From NCBI GenBank assembly GCA_021151765.1, contig JAGKWR010000003.1, positions 62,001 through 126,000 of the forward strand: a stretch of DNA of 64,000 bases, in the 5' to 3' direction. Origin of the DNA: Alphaproteobacteria bacterium. GTDB taxonomy: Bacteria; Pseudomonadota; Alphaproteobacteria; Rickettsiales; UBA1997. The first letter of the stretch is position 1; each line of letters opens with the position of its first letter. The notes below the pieces were generated by a model that worked only from the letters and a program-made list of their open reading frames with translations, ran no database searches and was not told the origin of the DNA. Shown in pieces: positions 27,172-36,796 of this stretch. The position numbers and the translations under genes are program-made.

Positions 27172-30100
27172 ATGAAATTGAATTTTGGATTGGAATTTCA
27201 CGATCTTTATTGTCGTGATGGTTTGTTGCAATTGAACCAGAAATTCCATGAATTTTTTAGCGAAAAAACAAAAACACAAAATGCGCAAAATCTTGATTTA
27301 GTTGCAAAGGCGCGTGTTGTTGAAGATTTTTTGGTCGAGCTTTTCGACATTAAAAAAGAACAAGCGGCGCTGAAAAAAAATCACGATGATTTGCAAAAAA
27401 TTTACGTAGCGCGTCGTGAATTTGTCCAAAGAAATGTTGCTAAAAAATTTAAAGAAGTATCTGCCGATGTTGATGGAGCAACGCTTCTGCAGCAGTTACA
27501 GATTATTTATGATGATGTTGATGATTTGGAAAAACAGTTGGCGACGAAAATTTTAGCCGAAGAAAATCTCGAAATTTTAGAAAATTATGCGGCGTGGGCT
27601 CTTTATTCGAAATTGGGTCGCAAGCTCCACAAAAAAGGCGCTTTGTTTATTTTGCCGCAAAAAACTGACCTGCAAAATCTGATTAATTCTGAGCATGAAA
27701 AATCAGCGCGTCACCAGTCTACAAATGACTCTCAAAATTCTTTTAACTTAACCGATCACGGTGCCAGCTTAAACCGCGTTATGGCCGAAGCGCATTATTG
27801 TATTTTTTGTCACAAGCAGGACAAAGATTCGTGCCGCAAAGGTTTGTTTGATAAAGGTTGCGAAACTCCAAAAATTGATGCGCTGGGTGTTGAGTTGCAC
27901 GGATGTCCGTTGGATGAAAAAATTTCGGAGATGAATTTGTTGAAAGCTGAAGGTTTTTCAATTGCAGCCTTGGCGGCGGCGATCCTTGAAAATCCGATGA
28001 TTGCCGGCACGGGACATCGAATTTGTAACGATTGCATGAAGTCGTGCATTTATCAAAAACAAGATGCGGTCGATATTCCACAAATTGAAACGCGCACTTT
28101 GAAAGATGTGTTGTCTTTGCCTTATGGATTTGAAATTTATTCGCTTTTAACGCGTTGGAATCCGCTGCAAGAAGAAGCAGTTTTAGTTAAACCAAAATCC
28201 GGAAAAAAAGTTTTGATATGCGGTTTAGGGCCTGCTGGCTATACTTTGGCGCATTATTTGTTAAATGATGGTCACGAAGTTGTAGCAATTGATGGTCTTA
28301 AAATTGAGCCGCTAAATCCGCAAATTTCGGGAATTGATGAATTTGGAAATCGCCAAGAATTTCGTCCGATAAAATTTTTAGACGAAATTTACGAACCATT
28401 GTCAACGCGCTTGATTAATGGTTTTGGCGGTGTTGCCGAATATGGAATTACCGTGCGTTTTGATAAAAATTTCCTCAAAATTATTCGTTTAATTATTGAG
28501 CGTCGCCAAAATTTTCGGATGTTTGGCGGCATTCGTTTTGGTTCTTCAATCACCGACAAAATTGCTTTTGAACAATATGGTTTTGATCACGTTGCACTTT
28601 GTATTGGCGCGGGTCGACCAAATATCATCAACTTAAAAAATAACTTCGCTAAAGGTATCCGTTCGGCGTCGGACTTTTTGATGTCGCTGCAATTAACCGG
28701 AAGTTTCAAAGAAGAGTTGTTCACCAACTTACAAGTGAGAATGCCGGCAATTGTGATCGGCGGCGGCTTGACAGCAGTTGACACAGCTTGTGAAGTGCAA
28801 GCTTATTACCTGGTTCAGATCAAAAAATTCGCTCATAAAGTTGCTATTCTGGGCAAAGAAAAAATTTGGGCGCAGTTGACAGATGAAGAAAAAATCATCG
28901 CTGAAGAATTTTTGCGAGACTTTGCCAATCCCGAAAAAATTTCACCGGTAAAAATTCTTTATCGCAAAAAAATTCAAGATTCTCCGGCCTACAGGCTAAA
29001 CCATCAAGAGTTGAACAAGGCTTTTGAAGAAGGTGTCGAATTTATTGAAAATATTACGCCAGTTGCAGCGCAGATTGATCAATTTAATCACATCAAATCG
29101 TTGCAATGCGCTGACGATAAAAATGATGATAAAATTTATGAATGTCGTTCGCTTTTTGTGGCGGCGGGAACTTCGCCAAACATTTCGGCGCGTTTGGAAG
29201 ATAAGTTGGATTTTGAGATTAATGGCAAATATTTCGCTGAAATTGACGCTAACCATCAACATTATCCAATCACTCACACAGCGCGTCCGAAGCATTTTAG
29301 CGTGATTACTAAAATTGACGATAAAACCAAAAAAGCGGTAAGTTTTTTGGGCGATTTGCATCCCAACTTTGAAGGAAATGTGGTGAAAGCGATGAAAAGC
29401 GCCAAAGTTGGCCGCGAAGAAATTAGTAAAATTTTACAGTTGGAAAATTCGCCAAGTAGCGTTGACGTGGTTGAGTTTTGGCGAAAAATTGAAGCGGAAT
29501 TTAGCGTTAAAATTAAAGCAGTTGAAAAGCTTTCTGATCACGTTTTTGAAATATTTGTACACGCGCCGATGCTGGCGAAACAAACTGAAGTTGGCCAAAT
29601 TTTCCGTCTACAAAATTATCACGCGTTGGCCGCTAAAATCGACAATCAAATTATGGCGATGGAAGGTGTGACAGTTACGGCTTTGTCCGTTGATAAAGAT
29701 GCGGGAATTATCAGCGGAATTGTGGTAAATACTGGTGGTTCAACCAGTTTGATTGCTAATTTTAAAGCGGGCGAGCCTTGTATTTTTATGGGCCCAAGTG
29801 GTAAAGCGACGGAAATTCCGCAAAATGAAACTGTGGTTTTTGTTGGCGGCGGGCGCGGCAATCAGCCGCTTACAGCTTTGGCTGAAGCATTCACCAACAA
29901 CGGCTGCAAAGTTTTGTTTTTTGCCGGTTATCGCAAAAAAGCTTATATGGTGCGTCCAGAAAGGATGAAAAATTCTTGTGCAGAATTGATTGTGTCAATC
30001 GAAGATGAAAAGGCTGAGAATGGCGATTTTCAAGGCTCAGTGATTGAATCGCTGAAGTATTATTTTGCGCAAAATCAGGTTAAAATTGATCGTATTTTCA

Positions 30101-30414
30101 CAATTGGCAACGATCGCTTAATGCATGAAGTTGCTAAATTGCGTCACGATAAAACTATTCCAGCTTTTGTTGAAGCGACTTACGCAATTGCCAGTTTGAA
30201 CTCGCCAATGCAATGCATGTTAAAAGGTGTTTGTTCGCAATGTTTACAAAAACGTGTCAATGAAAATGGTGAGGTGGAATTTTTCTATTCTTGCGCTGAT
30301 CAAGATCAAAATATGGATCGCTTTGATTTCACTCATTTACACAATCGTTGTGAGCAAAATTCTTTGTCAGAAAAAGTGACTAAAATGTGGATCGCTCACT
30401 TACAAAATTTTTAG
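27172..30414 (+). CDS. Large flavoprotein: GltD/NfnB-like and PyrK/NfnA-like halves fused
   Basis: A 1080-residue oxidoreductase. Residues 1-200 are a helical, partly coiled-coil region I do not recognise. Residues ~205-720 resemble the glutamate synthase small subunit/NfnB: an N-terminal Fe-S region (Cys210, 213, 221, 230, 245 in HGCPLDEKISEMN, then Cys285, 288, 292), the FAD motif ICGLGPAGYTLA (~350) and a second nucleotide site VIGGGLTAVDTACE. Residues ~770-1080 resemble a ferredoxin reductase-type PyrK/NfnA module with FVGGGRGNQPL and a C-terminal iron-sulfur site (Cys1015, 1021, 1024, 1041). The pairing suggests electron transfer between NAD(P)H and a ferredoxin-like carrier. No gltB or pyrD partner is nearby. 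Confidence 0.85.
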   Translation: MKLNFGLEFHDLYCRDGLLQLNQKFHEFFSEKTKTQNAQNLDLVAKARVVEDFLVELFDIKKEQAALKKNHDDLQKIYVARREFVQRNVAKKFKEVSADVDGATLLQQLQIIYDDVDDLEKQLATKILAEENLEILENYAAWALYSKLGRKLHKKGALFILPQKTDLQNLINSEHEKSARHQSTNDSQNSFNLTDHGASLNRVMAEAHYCIFCHKQDKDSCRKGLFDKGCETPKIDALGVELHGCPLDEKISEMNLLKAEGFSIAALAAAILENPMIAGTGHRICNDCMKSCIYQKQDAVDIPQIETRTLKDVLSLPYGFEIYSLLTRWNPLQEEAVLVKPKSGKKVLICGLGPAGYTLAHYLLNDGHEVVAIDGLKIEPLNPQISGIDEFGNRQEFRPIKFLDEIYEPLSTRLINGFGGVAEYGITVRFDKNFLKIIRLIIERRQNFRMFGGIRFGSSITDKIAFEQYGFDHVALCIGAGRPNIINLKNNFAKGIRSASDFLMSLQLTGSFKEELFTNLQVRMPAIVIGGGLTAVDTACEVQAYYLVQIKKFAHKVAILGKEKIWAQLTDEEKIIAEEFLRDFANPEKISPVKILYRKKIQDSPAYRLNHQELNKAFEEGVEFIENITPVAAQIDQFNHIKSLQCADDKNDDKIYECRSLFVAAGTSPNISARLEDKLDFEINGKYFAEIDANHQHYPITHTARPKHFSVITKIDDKTKKAVSFLGDLHPNFEGNVVKAMKSAKVGREEISKILQLENSPSSVDVVEFWRKIEAEFSVKIKAVEKLSDHVFEIFVHAPMLAKQTEVGQIFRLQNYHALAAKIDNQIMAMEGVTVTALSVDKDAGIISGIVVNTGGSTSLIANFKAGEPCIFMGPSGKATEIPQNETVVFVGGGRGNQPLTALAEAFTNNGCKVLFFAGYRKKAYMVRPERMKNSCAELIVSIEDEKAENGDFQGSVIESLKYYFAQNQVKIDRIFTIGNDRLMHEVAKLRHDKTIPAFVEATYAIASLNSPMQCMLKGVCSQCLQKRVNENGEVEFFYSCADQDQNMDRFDFTHLHNRCEQNSLSEKVTKMWIAHLQNF

Positions 30415-30439
30415 GTAAATTCTCGAATTTGGCGCAATA

Positions 30440-30476
30440 AAAAACCGGTCTGATTTTGTAACCAGACCGGTTTTTA
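30440..30476. terminator. Bidirectional intrinsic terminator
   Basis: A perfect 13-base arm pair (30440-30452 and 30463-30475; core CCGGTCTG/CAGACCGG) carries A-runs on the left and T-runs on the right, so it reads as a terminator on both strands. It lies between the flavoprotein gene (+) and pal (-). Confidence 0.9.
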
Positions 30477-30495
30477 AATTTTATGTGTAGCAAGA

Positions 30496-31029
30496 TTATT
30501 GAGCTACAACTGTAACAGCTCTTCTGTTTTTAGACAAAGTGTCTTCATCAGTTCCGAAGTAAGCAGGGCGTTCTTTGCCGTAAGAAACAGTTTTGATTCT
30601 TGAAGCGTCAACTCCGCCAGTTTTAACTAAATAAGTTTTAGCAGCGTTGGCTCTGCGATCGCCCAAAGCGATGTTGTATTCTCTAGTTCCTCTTTCGTCA
30701 CAATGGCCTTCCAAAGTGATTTTTAATGAAGGATCGCTTTTCAACCAAAGAGCTTGAGTGTCTAAGATTTTTTTAGCGTCGTCAGAAATTTCTGACGAAT
30801 CGTAACCAAAAAACACACGATCTTGAACTTCAATTTCGTCGTCTTTGGCTTGTTGCGCATTCATCGCATCGGCTTGTTGCTGAGAATCAATAGTTTGGAA
30901 ATTTGGCTGAGTTTGAGAAGGATTTTGTTCAACTACTGGAGTTTGGGTTTTTGAACTATCAACTCTAGTTTTGTGATGACATGCGGAAAGAGAAATGGCG
31001 ATAGCTAAAACGAGCAGTTTTTTGATCAT
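30496..31029 (-). CDS. pal: Peptidoglycan-associated lipoprotein
   Basis: Outer-membrane lipoprotein that binds peptidoglycan and works with TolB in the Tol-Pal system. The 177-residue precursor has a lipoprotein signal (LAIAISLSAC, lipid-bearing Cys17), a Gln/Ser-rich linker, and a C-terminal OmpA-like domain with FGYDSSEISDDA, LEGHCDERGTREYNIALGDR and the closing TVSYGKERP. A good Shine-Dalgarno (GAGGA at 31034-31038) sits four bases before the ATG, rare in this window. tolB, its usual upstream neighbour, is not here. Confidence 0.97.
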   Translation of the reverse strand: MIKKLLVLAIAISLSACHHKTRVDSSKTQTPVVEQNPSQTQPNFQTIDSQQQADAMNAQQAKDDEIEVQDRVFFGYDSSEISDDAKKILDTQALWLKSDPSLKITLEGHCDERGTREYNIALGDRRANAAKTYLVKTGGVDASRIKTVSYGKERPAYFGTDEDTLSKNRRAVTVVAQ

Positions 31030-31203
31030 TTGGTCCTCAAATTATAGAAATTTTTTAAAAAATGTTTGTAAGTATGATGGGTAAGAACAGAATTTATTTT
31101 TGCTTGTCTCAATGTCAAGAATAGCGACTCAGTATTTAGTTGGCTATTAATAACCAAGGCTATTATTTCACCAGAATTATTTCATTAATTGTTTTAAATA
31201 GAT

Positions 31204-33321
31204 ATGCGTCCTGCACAAAACCAATCTGCATCAAATGAGTTGTCAATTGCGGATCAGCTACAAGCGCTTACCAGTAGAATTGATGCTTTGTATGGAACGA
31301 AAATTGATGATATTTCTCAAACATTGAAGGATGGAATTGCTAATAAATTCAATGAAGTGAATGACCAAGGCCCAAGAGCGCAGGAATTTGTCGGGCTTTT
31401 GCAAGAAATTTTGGATGAGAGAGAAAGAGTTACGAAGGCAAGAAAGGAAATCTTAGAAAAGAAAATCTTTAAGCATCTTCTGCAAAAAACCCCGCAGAAA
31501 ATCAGTGTAAAACAAGAGCTACAAGAAAATCGTTCAGTAGCAACTCCAACAGAATTTGAGTTGCGTAATATCATGTTGGAATCGGCAAAAGCCCAAGACT
31601 TGATTGATATGAACCAGCAAAGATTAAAAACTTTGTTGACGGAAGGAAGAGACCTTTCTGATGAGCAAAAACACAAATTATCAAACTTGCGTACAGGTAG
31701 CGATACTTACGCGCAAGCGATTTCTAGAACTGCTGAAAATCTGGGAGGTTCAGCAGCAAGAATTGGTAGTAAAGCTCTTAATCAAATTGGCCGTGGAATT
31801 TTTAGTAAAGGCGAAGCGGGTAAATCAAGCTTTGTAGATGAATATCGTAAAATACTAGATGAGCGTATCAAAAATCTGAAGAGCTCGATTGATCCTAAAA
31901 AAAGTAAGTACGCCAAAGTTTTAGAAAAGATGGCTACATCTTTGAAATCTTCGCAAGATCCTATGGAAATAGCGTCTTGTGATTCTTTATGTCAGTTGAT
32001 TCAAAACGAAATAGAAACCGAAAATAAAGAATATAAAGACGCAATTGACAAATTCGACAAAGAAGTCTCTGACCTTACAAAAGAGATGATGGGTAAAGTT
32101 CAAGCCGATATCGATAAATCTGACGAACAGTGGAAATATCGTGCAATGTCGATGTTTTTGATCTTTACACCTCTTGGTGCTTTTTCGATCGCTGGTCAAG
32201 TTTTCAATTATTTGGATCCTTTGGTTGAAATTTTTGGACCAATTTTTGAGGCAAACAAATCTTTAGGTGAGGGCTTCGCCGATGCAATAACCAGTAAACA
32301 ATTTGGTTTTTTGGGTCAATTGATGGATAAAATGGAAATTGATAAAGCTGTTGAAACGATAATTGATAAAACTCCGATTTTGAGTAATTTTACCGAAATT
32401 CTTAATTCTTTGATGGATAGCGAGATTGCTCAAAATGCCGGTGGACAGCTTGCGCCTATGCTCGATTCTCCGTTAACTTTGGTTGCTATTGCCGCTTCTT
32501 TTTCAATTAGTAGAGCACCTGCAGAATTAGATCTGATGAAAAGTAAGAGAGATAATAAAATGAAATATCTCGGCGGTACTGAGGTTCGTGCTTTTCCTAC
32601 TGAAAAAGGGTTTTTTAAAGTCAAAGAAAGTGCACTTGATGAGAAGTTCGAATCCTTTAAAAATTCTTTTAGTAAAAGCGATTCGAAGAAAGATAAAATA
32701 TCGAAGTTAGTAGATAGCGAATTGGCAGTCTTGGAAAATTCATATATTGACTGCAGAGCAGCGAAATTTTTTGCAGATTCAGCAAGGTTCGGAGAATTAT
32801 TACCGATCTTAACCAGAATTTCCCCTAATCTTCTTCAGCAGTATCAGCAAGGTAACATAAATGACGAAAATGGTCTGTGTGATTTCAAAGCTGTTTTGCG
32901 CTATTTAAATCAAAATCAACAAGCAAAAAAAGATTTCAGAGAAGCATTTTTAACTGTCGCTGCAATTGATAATAACATAGTAACAAATGGTGCTATGCAA
33001 ATTGGGGTGCAGCAAGTTGCGGATTCTTTTGATGATTTAAATCAGCCAGATAATCCTCAAAAAAATATCGAGAAGGAAAATAAACAAAAAGAGGCGGCAA
33101 AACTTTTAAAGAAAGAATTCTACTTCGATGATTACAGAGCGAATGGCGGTAAAATTCTATCGCGTGATGATAATGAAGTTAAGAAAGCAAAAGATGTAAC
33201 TAGGTCGAATCGAATCGAGTTCTACTCTGATAATATGAAGATGGAAGAACCATCATCATCAATAAGGCCAACTACAGCAATGTTATTGCAAAGAAATCAA
33301 CAAAGAGCAGTAGGTATATAA
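31204..33321 (+). CDS. Large unknown protein with coiled coils and central hydrophobic segments
   Basis: A 705-residue protein I cannot assign. Residues ~1-310 are charged and helical with coiled-coil character (LQEILDERERVTKARKEILE). Around residues 312-350 there is a hydrophobic stretch (MFLIFTPLGAFSIAGQVF), with a weaker one near 420-440 (LTLVAIAASFSISRAP), which may be membrane helices. The C-terminal third is again polar, ending in a Ser/Thr/Gln/Arg-rich tail. There is no N-terminal signal peptide. AGA and ATA codons are more frequent than in ilvD or fumC. It ends six bases before rnd and may share its transcript. A secreted, membrane-acting host factor is a guess. Confidence 0.7.
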   Translation: MRPAQNQSASNELSIADQLQALTSRIDALYGTKIDDISQTLKDGIANKFNEVNDQGPRAQEFVGLLQEILDERERVTKARKEILEKKIFKHLLQKTPQKISVKQELQENRSVATPTEFELRNIMLESAKAQDLIDMNQQRLKTLLTEGRDLSDEQKHKLSNLRTGSDTYAQAISRTAENLGGSAARIGSKALNQIGRGIFSKGEAGKSSFVDEYRKILDERIKNLKSSIDPKKSKYAKVLEKMATSLKSSQDPMEIASCDSLCQLIQNEIETENKEYKDAIDKFDKEVSDLTKEMMGKVQADIDKSDEQWKYRAMSMFLIFTPLGAFSIAGQVFNYLDPLVEIFGPIFEANKSLGEGFADAITSKQFGFLGQLMDKMEIDKAVETIIDKTPILSNFTEILNSLMDSEIAQNAGGQLAPMLDSPLTLVAIAASFSISRAPAELDLMKSKRDNKMKYLGGTEVRAFPTEKGFFKVKESALDEKFESFKNSFSKSDSKKDKISKLVDSELAVLENSYIDCRAAKFFADSARFGELLPILTRISPNLLQQYQQGNINDENGLCDFKAVLRYLNQNQQAKKDFREAFLTVAAIDNNIVTNGAMQIGVQQVADSFDDLNQPDNPQKNIEKENKQKEAAKLLKKEFYFDDYRANGGKILSRDDNEVKKAKDVTRSNRIEFYSDNMKMEEPSSSIRPTTAMLLQRNQQRAVGI

Positions 33322-33327
33322 CTTAAT

Positions 33328-34431
33328 ATGAGTGGCTATAAGTATATCAGTGACAACAAGTCTTTACTAGAAGCTGTTGAAATGATGCGTCGTGAAAAGA
33401 TTATTGCGGTAGATACTGAATTCATGCGTGAAAAAACTTACTATCCGCTTTTGTCTTTGATTCAAGTTGCTGTCAAAAACGCAAACGAGAGTTACTTTTT
33501 TATTATTGATGCTTTAGTGGAAATAGATTTGCAGCCATTTTTTGATATAATTTTTGATCGTGACATCATCAAAATTTTTCATGCTGCTTTACAAGATTTG
33601 CAAATTATTGCTCAAAAATCCCAAAAATTGTCACCTAATTTTCTGGACGATTTATCAGCTAGCGTGGTGGATACGCAAATAATGTCGAACTTTTGCGGTA
33701 TGAATTTCAACTCGGGTTACTCTGCTTTAGTAGAAAAGTTTTTTCAGCAAAATATCGATAAAACTTTACAAAGAAGTAATTGGCAAAAAAGACCTTTGAG
33801 TGAAGAGCAGCTTGATTACGCAATTTCTGACGTCTTATTTTTGCATGAAATTTATCATAAATTATTAGAAGAACTTAAAGAGAAGAATAGGGAGCAGTGG
33901 TTCTTTGAAGAAATGAGAAGTTTCATTAAAAATACCTTCAAAGAATCTGGAGAAAATTTATTTAAAAAATTTTCCTTTCGTGGACGTAGCAAAGAAGAAA
34001 TTGCAACGCTTAAAAATCTGATTTTATGGCGTGAAAATTGGGCGCAGAAGTTAGATATACCAAGACAACATTTTATAAGAGATCACGTTCTAGAACGGGT
34101 TGCTTATTCTAAGGACTTCAATTTAAAATTAAGCCAACACCAAATTTCCGAAATGAAAGAAATTGTGGAGCAGAAAAATGGCTTCATGGAAGCGGACTCA
34201 CCAAGATCAGAGAATAGTTTCATGAATTCTAAGCAAAAAGAGCTCTACAAGAAAGCCAAAGAATTGATGGTTGAGGTTTCTAATGAACAACAAATTCGAG
34301 AACAAATTTTATTGCCAAACCATAATCTTAAAAGTTTAGTTTGTGGTAAAAAAACGATGGCCGATAGCATCGCAAAATGGCGTTATCAGCTTTACGGCAA
34401 AAGACTGGAAAAAATAATTTACGAAAAATGA
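33328..34431 (+). CDS. rnd: Ribonuclease D
   Basis: A 3'-exoribonuclease that trims tRNA precursors. The 367-residue protein has the DEDDy exonuclease motifs: AVDTEFMREKTYYPLLSLIQ (Asp and Glu ~27-29), FHAALQDLQII, and YAISDVLFLHEIY with the catalytic tyrosine and aspartate. The C-terminal HRDC domain begins near residue 215 (LKNLILWRENWAQKLDIPRQ). Length matches the family. Its TGA stop overlaps the tpiA ATG, so the two are coupled. Confidence 0.94.
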   Translation: MSGYKYISDNKSLLEAVEMMRREKIIAVDTEFMREKTYYPLLSLIQVAVKNANESYFFIIDALVEIDLQPFFDIIFDRDIIKIFHAALQDLQIIAQKSQKLSPNFLDDLSASVVDTQIMSNFCGMNFNSGYSALVEKFFQQNIDKTLQRSNWQKRPLSEEQLDYAISDVLFLHEIYHKLLEELKEKNREQWFFEEMRSFIKNTFKESGENLFKKFSFRGRSKEEIATLKNLILWRENWAQKLDIPRQHFIRDHVLERVAYSKDFNLKLSQHQISEMKEIVEQKNGFMEADSPRSENSFMNSKQKELYKKAKELMVEVSNEQQIREQILLPNHNLKSLVCGKKTMADSIAKWRYQLYGKRLEKIIYEK

Positions 34432-35285
34432 TGAAAAAACAAATAATAGCAGCCAATTGGAAAATGAATCACGGCTTTGAAGAAGCGGATTTATGGTTAG
34501 AATCTTTTTTAAAATTCGTCTCAGAAAATAAAGCGCAATTAGCCGAAACCGAAATTGTAGTTTGTCCGCCAGTTTTTATGATTGATTATGTCGATAGCGA
34601 GTTGATGGAAAGCGGGTTTCAGCGTTTAGAAACTTTGCTGAAATATCAAGGTCGTGACGTTACGCAAATGTCGGAAGAAGAAATTACCGCAATAATTTTC
34701 AAAGAGCGCATGTTTTCTCTTGGCGCGCAAGATTGTCATTTTGAAATTTCGGGTTCTTTTACCGGCGATATTAGCTCTGAAATGTTAAAGAAAATCGGTT
34801 GCGAATACGTAATTCTTGGTCATTCAGAACGTCGAGCTGGACATTTCGAAAGTGATGAAATTGTTGCCAAAAAAGTACGCGCTGCGTTGTCGCAAAATTT
34901 AACGCCAATTATTTGCGTTGGTGAAAGCAAAGAAACGCGAGAGCAAGGCAAACATTTAGAATTTGTTTATCGTCAAATTATGAATTCAGTGCCAAGCGAT
35001 GTGAAGTTCGAAAAGCTGGTAATTGCTTATGAACCAATTTGGTCAATTGGAACTGGTTTGGTGCCAACTTCTGAGCAAATCAAAGAAATGGCGAAGTTGA
35101 TTAAAAAGATTTTTACCGAAAAAATGCCCAATATTGCCGATAGTTATTTTACGCTTTATGGCGGTTCAGTAACTGCGCAAAATTCTGCAGAAATTTTAAA
35201 AATTGAAAATGTTGATGGTTTATTGGTTGGCAAAGCCAGCCTTGACGCCGCAGAGTTTTCAAAAATTTGTTCTTCTAACTCCTAA
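34428..35285 (+). CDS. tpiA: Triose-phosphate isomerase with an internal insertion
   Basis: Interconverts dihydroxyacetone phosphate and glyceraldehyde-3-phosphate. The catalytic residues are all present: AANWKMN (~8-14), VILGHSERR (histidine ~122) and the glutamate in IAYEPIWSIGTG, followed by the phosphate-binding YGGSV and GLLVGKASLD. At 285 residues it is about 30 longer than usual. The extra length lies at ~58-92, a charged segment (LLKYQGRDVTQMSEEEITAI) between VCPPVFMID and FSLGAQDCHF. The start ATG at 34428 overlaps the rnd stop; ATG at 34431 is also possible. An upstream in-frame ATG (34377) is inside rnd and rejected. Confidence 0.95.
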   Translation: MMKKQIIAANWKMNHGFEEADLWLESFLKFVSENKAQLAETEIVVCPPVFMIDYVDSELMESGFQRLETLLKYQGRDVTQMSEEEITAIIFKERMFSLGAQDCHFEISGSFTGDISSEMLKKIGCEYVILGHSERRAGHFESDEIVAKKVRAALSQNLTPIICVGESKETREQGKHLEFVYRQIMNSVPSDVKFEKLVIAYEPIWSIGTGLVPTSEQIKEMAKLIKKIFTEKMPNIADSYFTLYGGSVTAQNSAEILKIENVDGLLVGKASLDAAEFSKICSSNS

Positions 35286-35297
35286 TTCCTAAAATTT

Positions 35298-36737
35298 ATG
35301 TCTTTCCGTATTGAATCCGACTCTTTCGGCGAAATCCAAGTTCCTGCTGACGCTTATTATGCAGCGCAAACTCAGCGTTCAGTGCAAAATTTCCCGATTC
35401 AAAATCACAATCCCGGCCACAAAATGCCAAAAGAAGTGATTCGCGCCATGTTGATGGTGAAAAAAGCAGCAGCTTTGGCCAATAAAGAATTGATGGCGGC
35501 TGATCCAACTTCTGATGAATTCAAGAAATTCTCGCCAGATTTAGCCGATAAAATCATCGATTCAGTTGATACAATTTTAGCGAAATTTGATTGGTTCTAC
35601 GAGAATCATTTTCCACTTGTGGTTTGGCAAACTGGCTCAGGCACGCAAACCAACATGAACACCAACGAAGTTATTGCTTCAGTTGCCAATGAAAAAGTTA
35701 CTGGCCAAAAAGGTGGAAAGTCGCCAGTTCATCCTAACGATCACGTAAATTTGGGTCAATCTTCAAACGATACTTTCCCTACAGCGATGCACGTTGCGGC
35801 TGTTCTTTCAACTTACGAAACTTTGTTGCCAACTCTTACTCGTTTCGCAAGTGAACTCGGCAAAAAAGAAAAAGAATTCGCCAATATCATCAAAATCGGC
35901 AGAACGCACACGCAAGACGCAACTCCGGTAACTTTGGGACAAGAATTTGGCGCTTATCGTCATCAAATTGAAATGGCCATCAACTTCATTTCATATTCAA
36001 TCAAATCGGTTTGCTATTTGGCGCAAGGCGGAACGGCAGTTGGAACTGGCTTGAATTGTCATCCAAAATTCGCTGAAAAGTTCGCATCTAAAATCACTGA
36101 AGTTTCGGCAATCAAACAAGATAAATTCTTAACTAACCCAAATAAATTTTCGTCTTTGGCGTGTAACGACGAGCTGGTGAATTTCTCAGGATCGTTGAAT
36201 TCATTGGCCGTTTCTGTGATGAAAATCGCCAACGACATTCGTTTCTTAGCTTCTGGTCCACGTTCTGGTTTGGGCGAAATTTCTTTGCCAGAAAACGAGC
36301 CGGGTTCATCAATCATGCCGGGAAAAGTCAATCCAACTCAGTGTGAAGCTTTGACGATGATTGCTTGCCAAGTTATGGGAAATCACGTGGCAGTTACAGT
36401 TGGTGGATCGAACGGTCATTTCGAATTGAACGTTTTCCGTCCAATGATTATCAGAAACGTAGTCGAATCAATCAACTTGCTCAACGATGGCATCAACAGT
36501 TTTATCGATCAATGTTTGGTGGGAATTGTTGCTAACGAAGAGCGCATCCAACAATTGCTTGAGCAATCTTTGATGTTGGTAACTGCGTTGAATCCTTACA
36601 TCGGTTATGACAACGCCGCAAAAATCGCTAAAAAAGCACACAAAGAAGGCACAACTTTGAAAGAAGCTGCACTTGCTTTAGAATTGGTTACTGAAGAGCA
36701 ATTCGCGCTTTGGGTTAATCCAAAAAATATGATTTAA
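35298..36737 (+). CDS. fumC: Fumarate hydratase class II
   Basis: Iron-independent fumarase of the TCA cycle. The 479-residue protein has GSGTQTNMNTNEVI, NDHVNLGQSSNDTFPTAMH, the catalytic histidine region IGRTHTQDATPVTLGQEF, and the family signature GSSIMPGKVNPTQ (~333). Length is normal for a tetrameric class II fumarase. It follows tpiA by 12 bases, closing the rnd-tpiA-fumC run, and is followed by a hairpin terminator. Confidence 0.97.
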   Translation: MSFRIESDSFGEIQVPADAYYAAQTQRSVQNFPIQNHNPGHKMPKEVIRAMLMVKKAAALANKELMAADPTSDEFKKFSPDLADKIIDSVDTILAKFDWFYENHFPLVVWQTGSGTQTNMNTNEVIASVANEKVTGQKGGKSPVHPNDHVNLGQSSNDTFPTAMHVAAVLSTYETLLPTLTRFASELGKKEKEFANIIKIGRTHTQDATPVTLGQEFGAYRHQIEMAINFISYSIKSVCYLAQGGTAVGTGLNCHPKFAEKFASKITEVSAIKQDKFLTNPNKFSSLACNDELVNFSGSLNSLAVSVMKIANDIRFLASGPRSGLGEISLPENEPGSSIMPGKVNPTQCEALTMIACQVMGNHVAVTVGGSNGHFELNVFRPMIIRNVVESINLLNDGINSFIDQCLVGIVANEERIQQLLEQSLMLVTALNPYIGYDNAAKIAKKAHKEGTTLKEAALALELVTEEQFALWVNPKNMI

Positions 36738-36754
36738 CTTCGTTATTTCTAACT

Positions 36755-36784
36755 TAGGCGAGCCTTCAAAAGCTCGCCTATTTC
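36755..36784 (+). terminator. Terminator hairpin after fumC
   Basis: A perfect 9-bp GC-rich stem (TAGGCGAGC at 36755-36763, GCTCGCCTA at 36772-36780, 8-base loop) is followed by TTTC. The T-run is short, but the stem is strong and correctly placed. Confidence 0.7.
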
Positions 36785-36796
36785 AACTTAATCACC

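Noticed and set aside
28996..29361. Leftward 121-residue reading frame inside the large flavoprotein gene
   Set aside because: It is fully embedded antisense to a conserved coding region, with no domain of its own.
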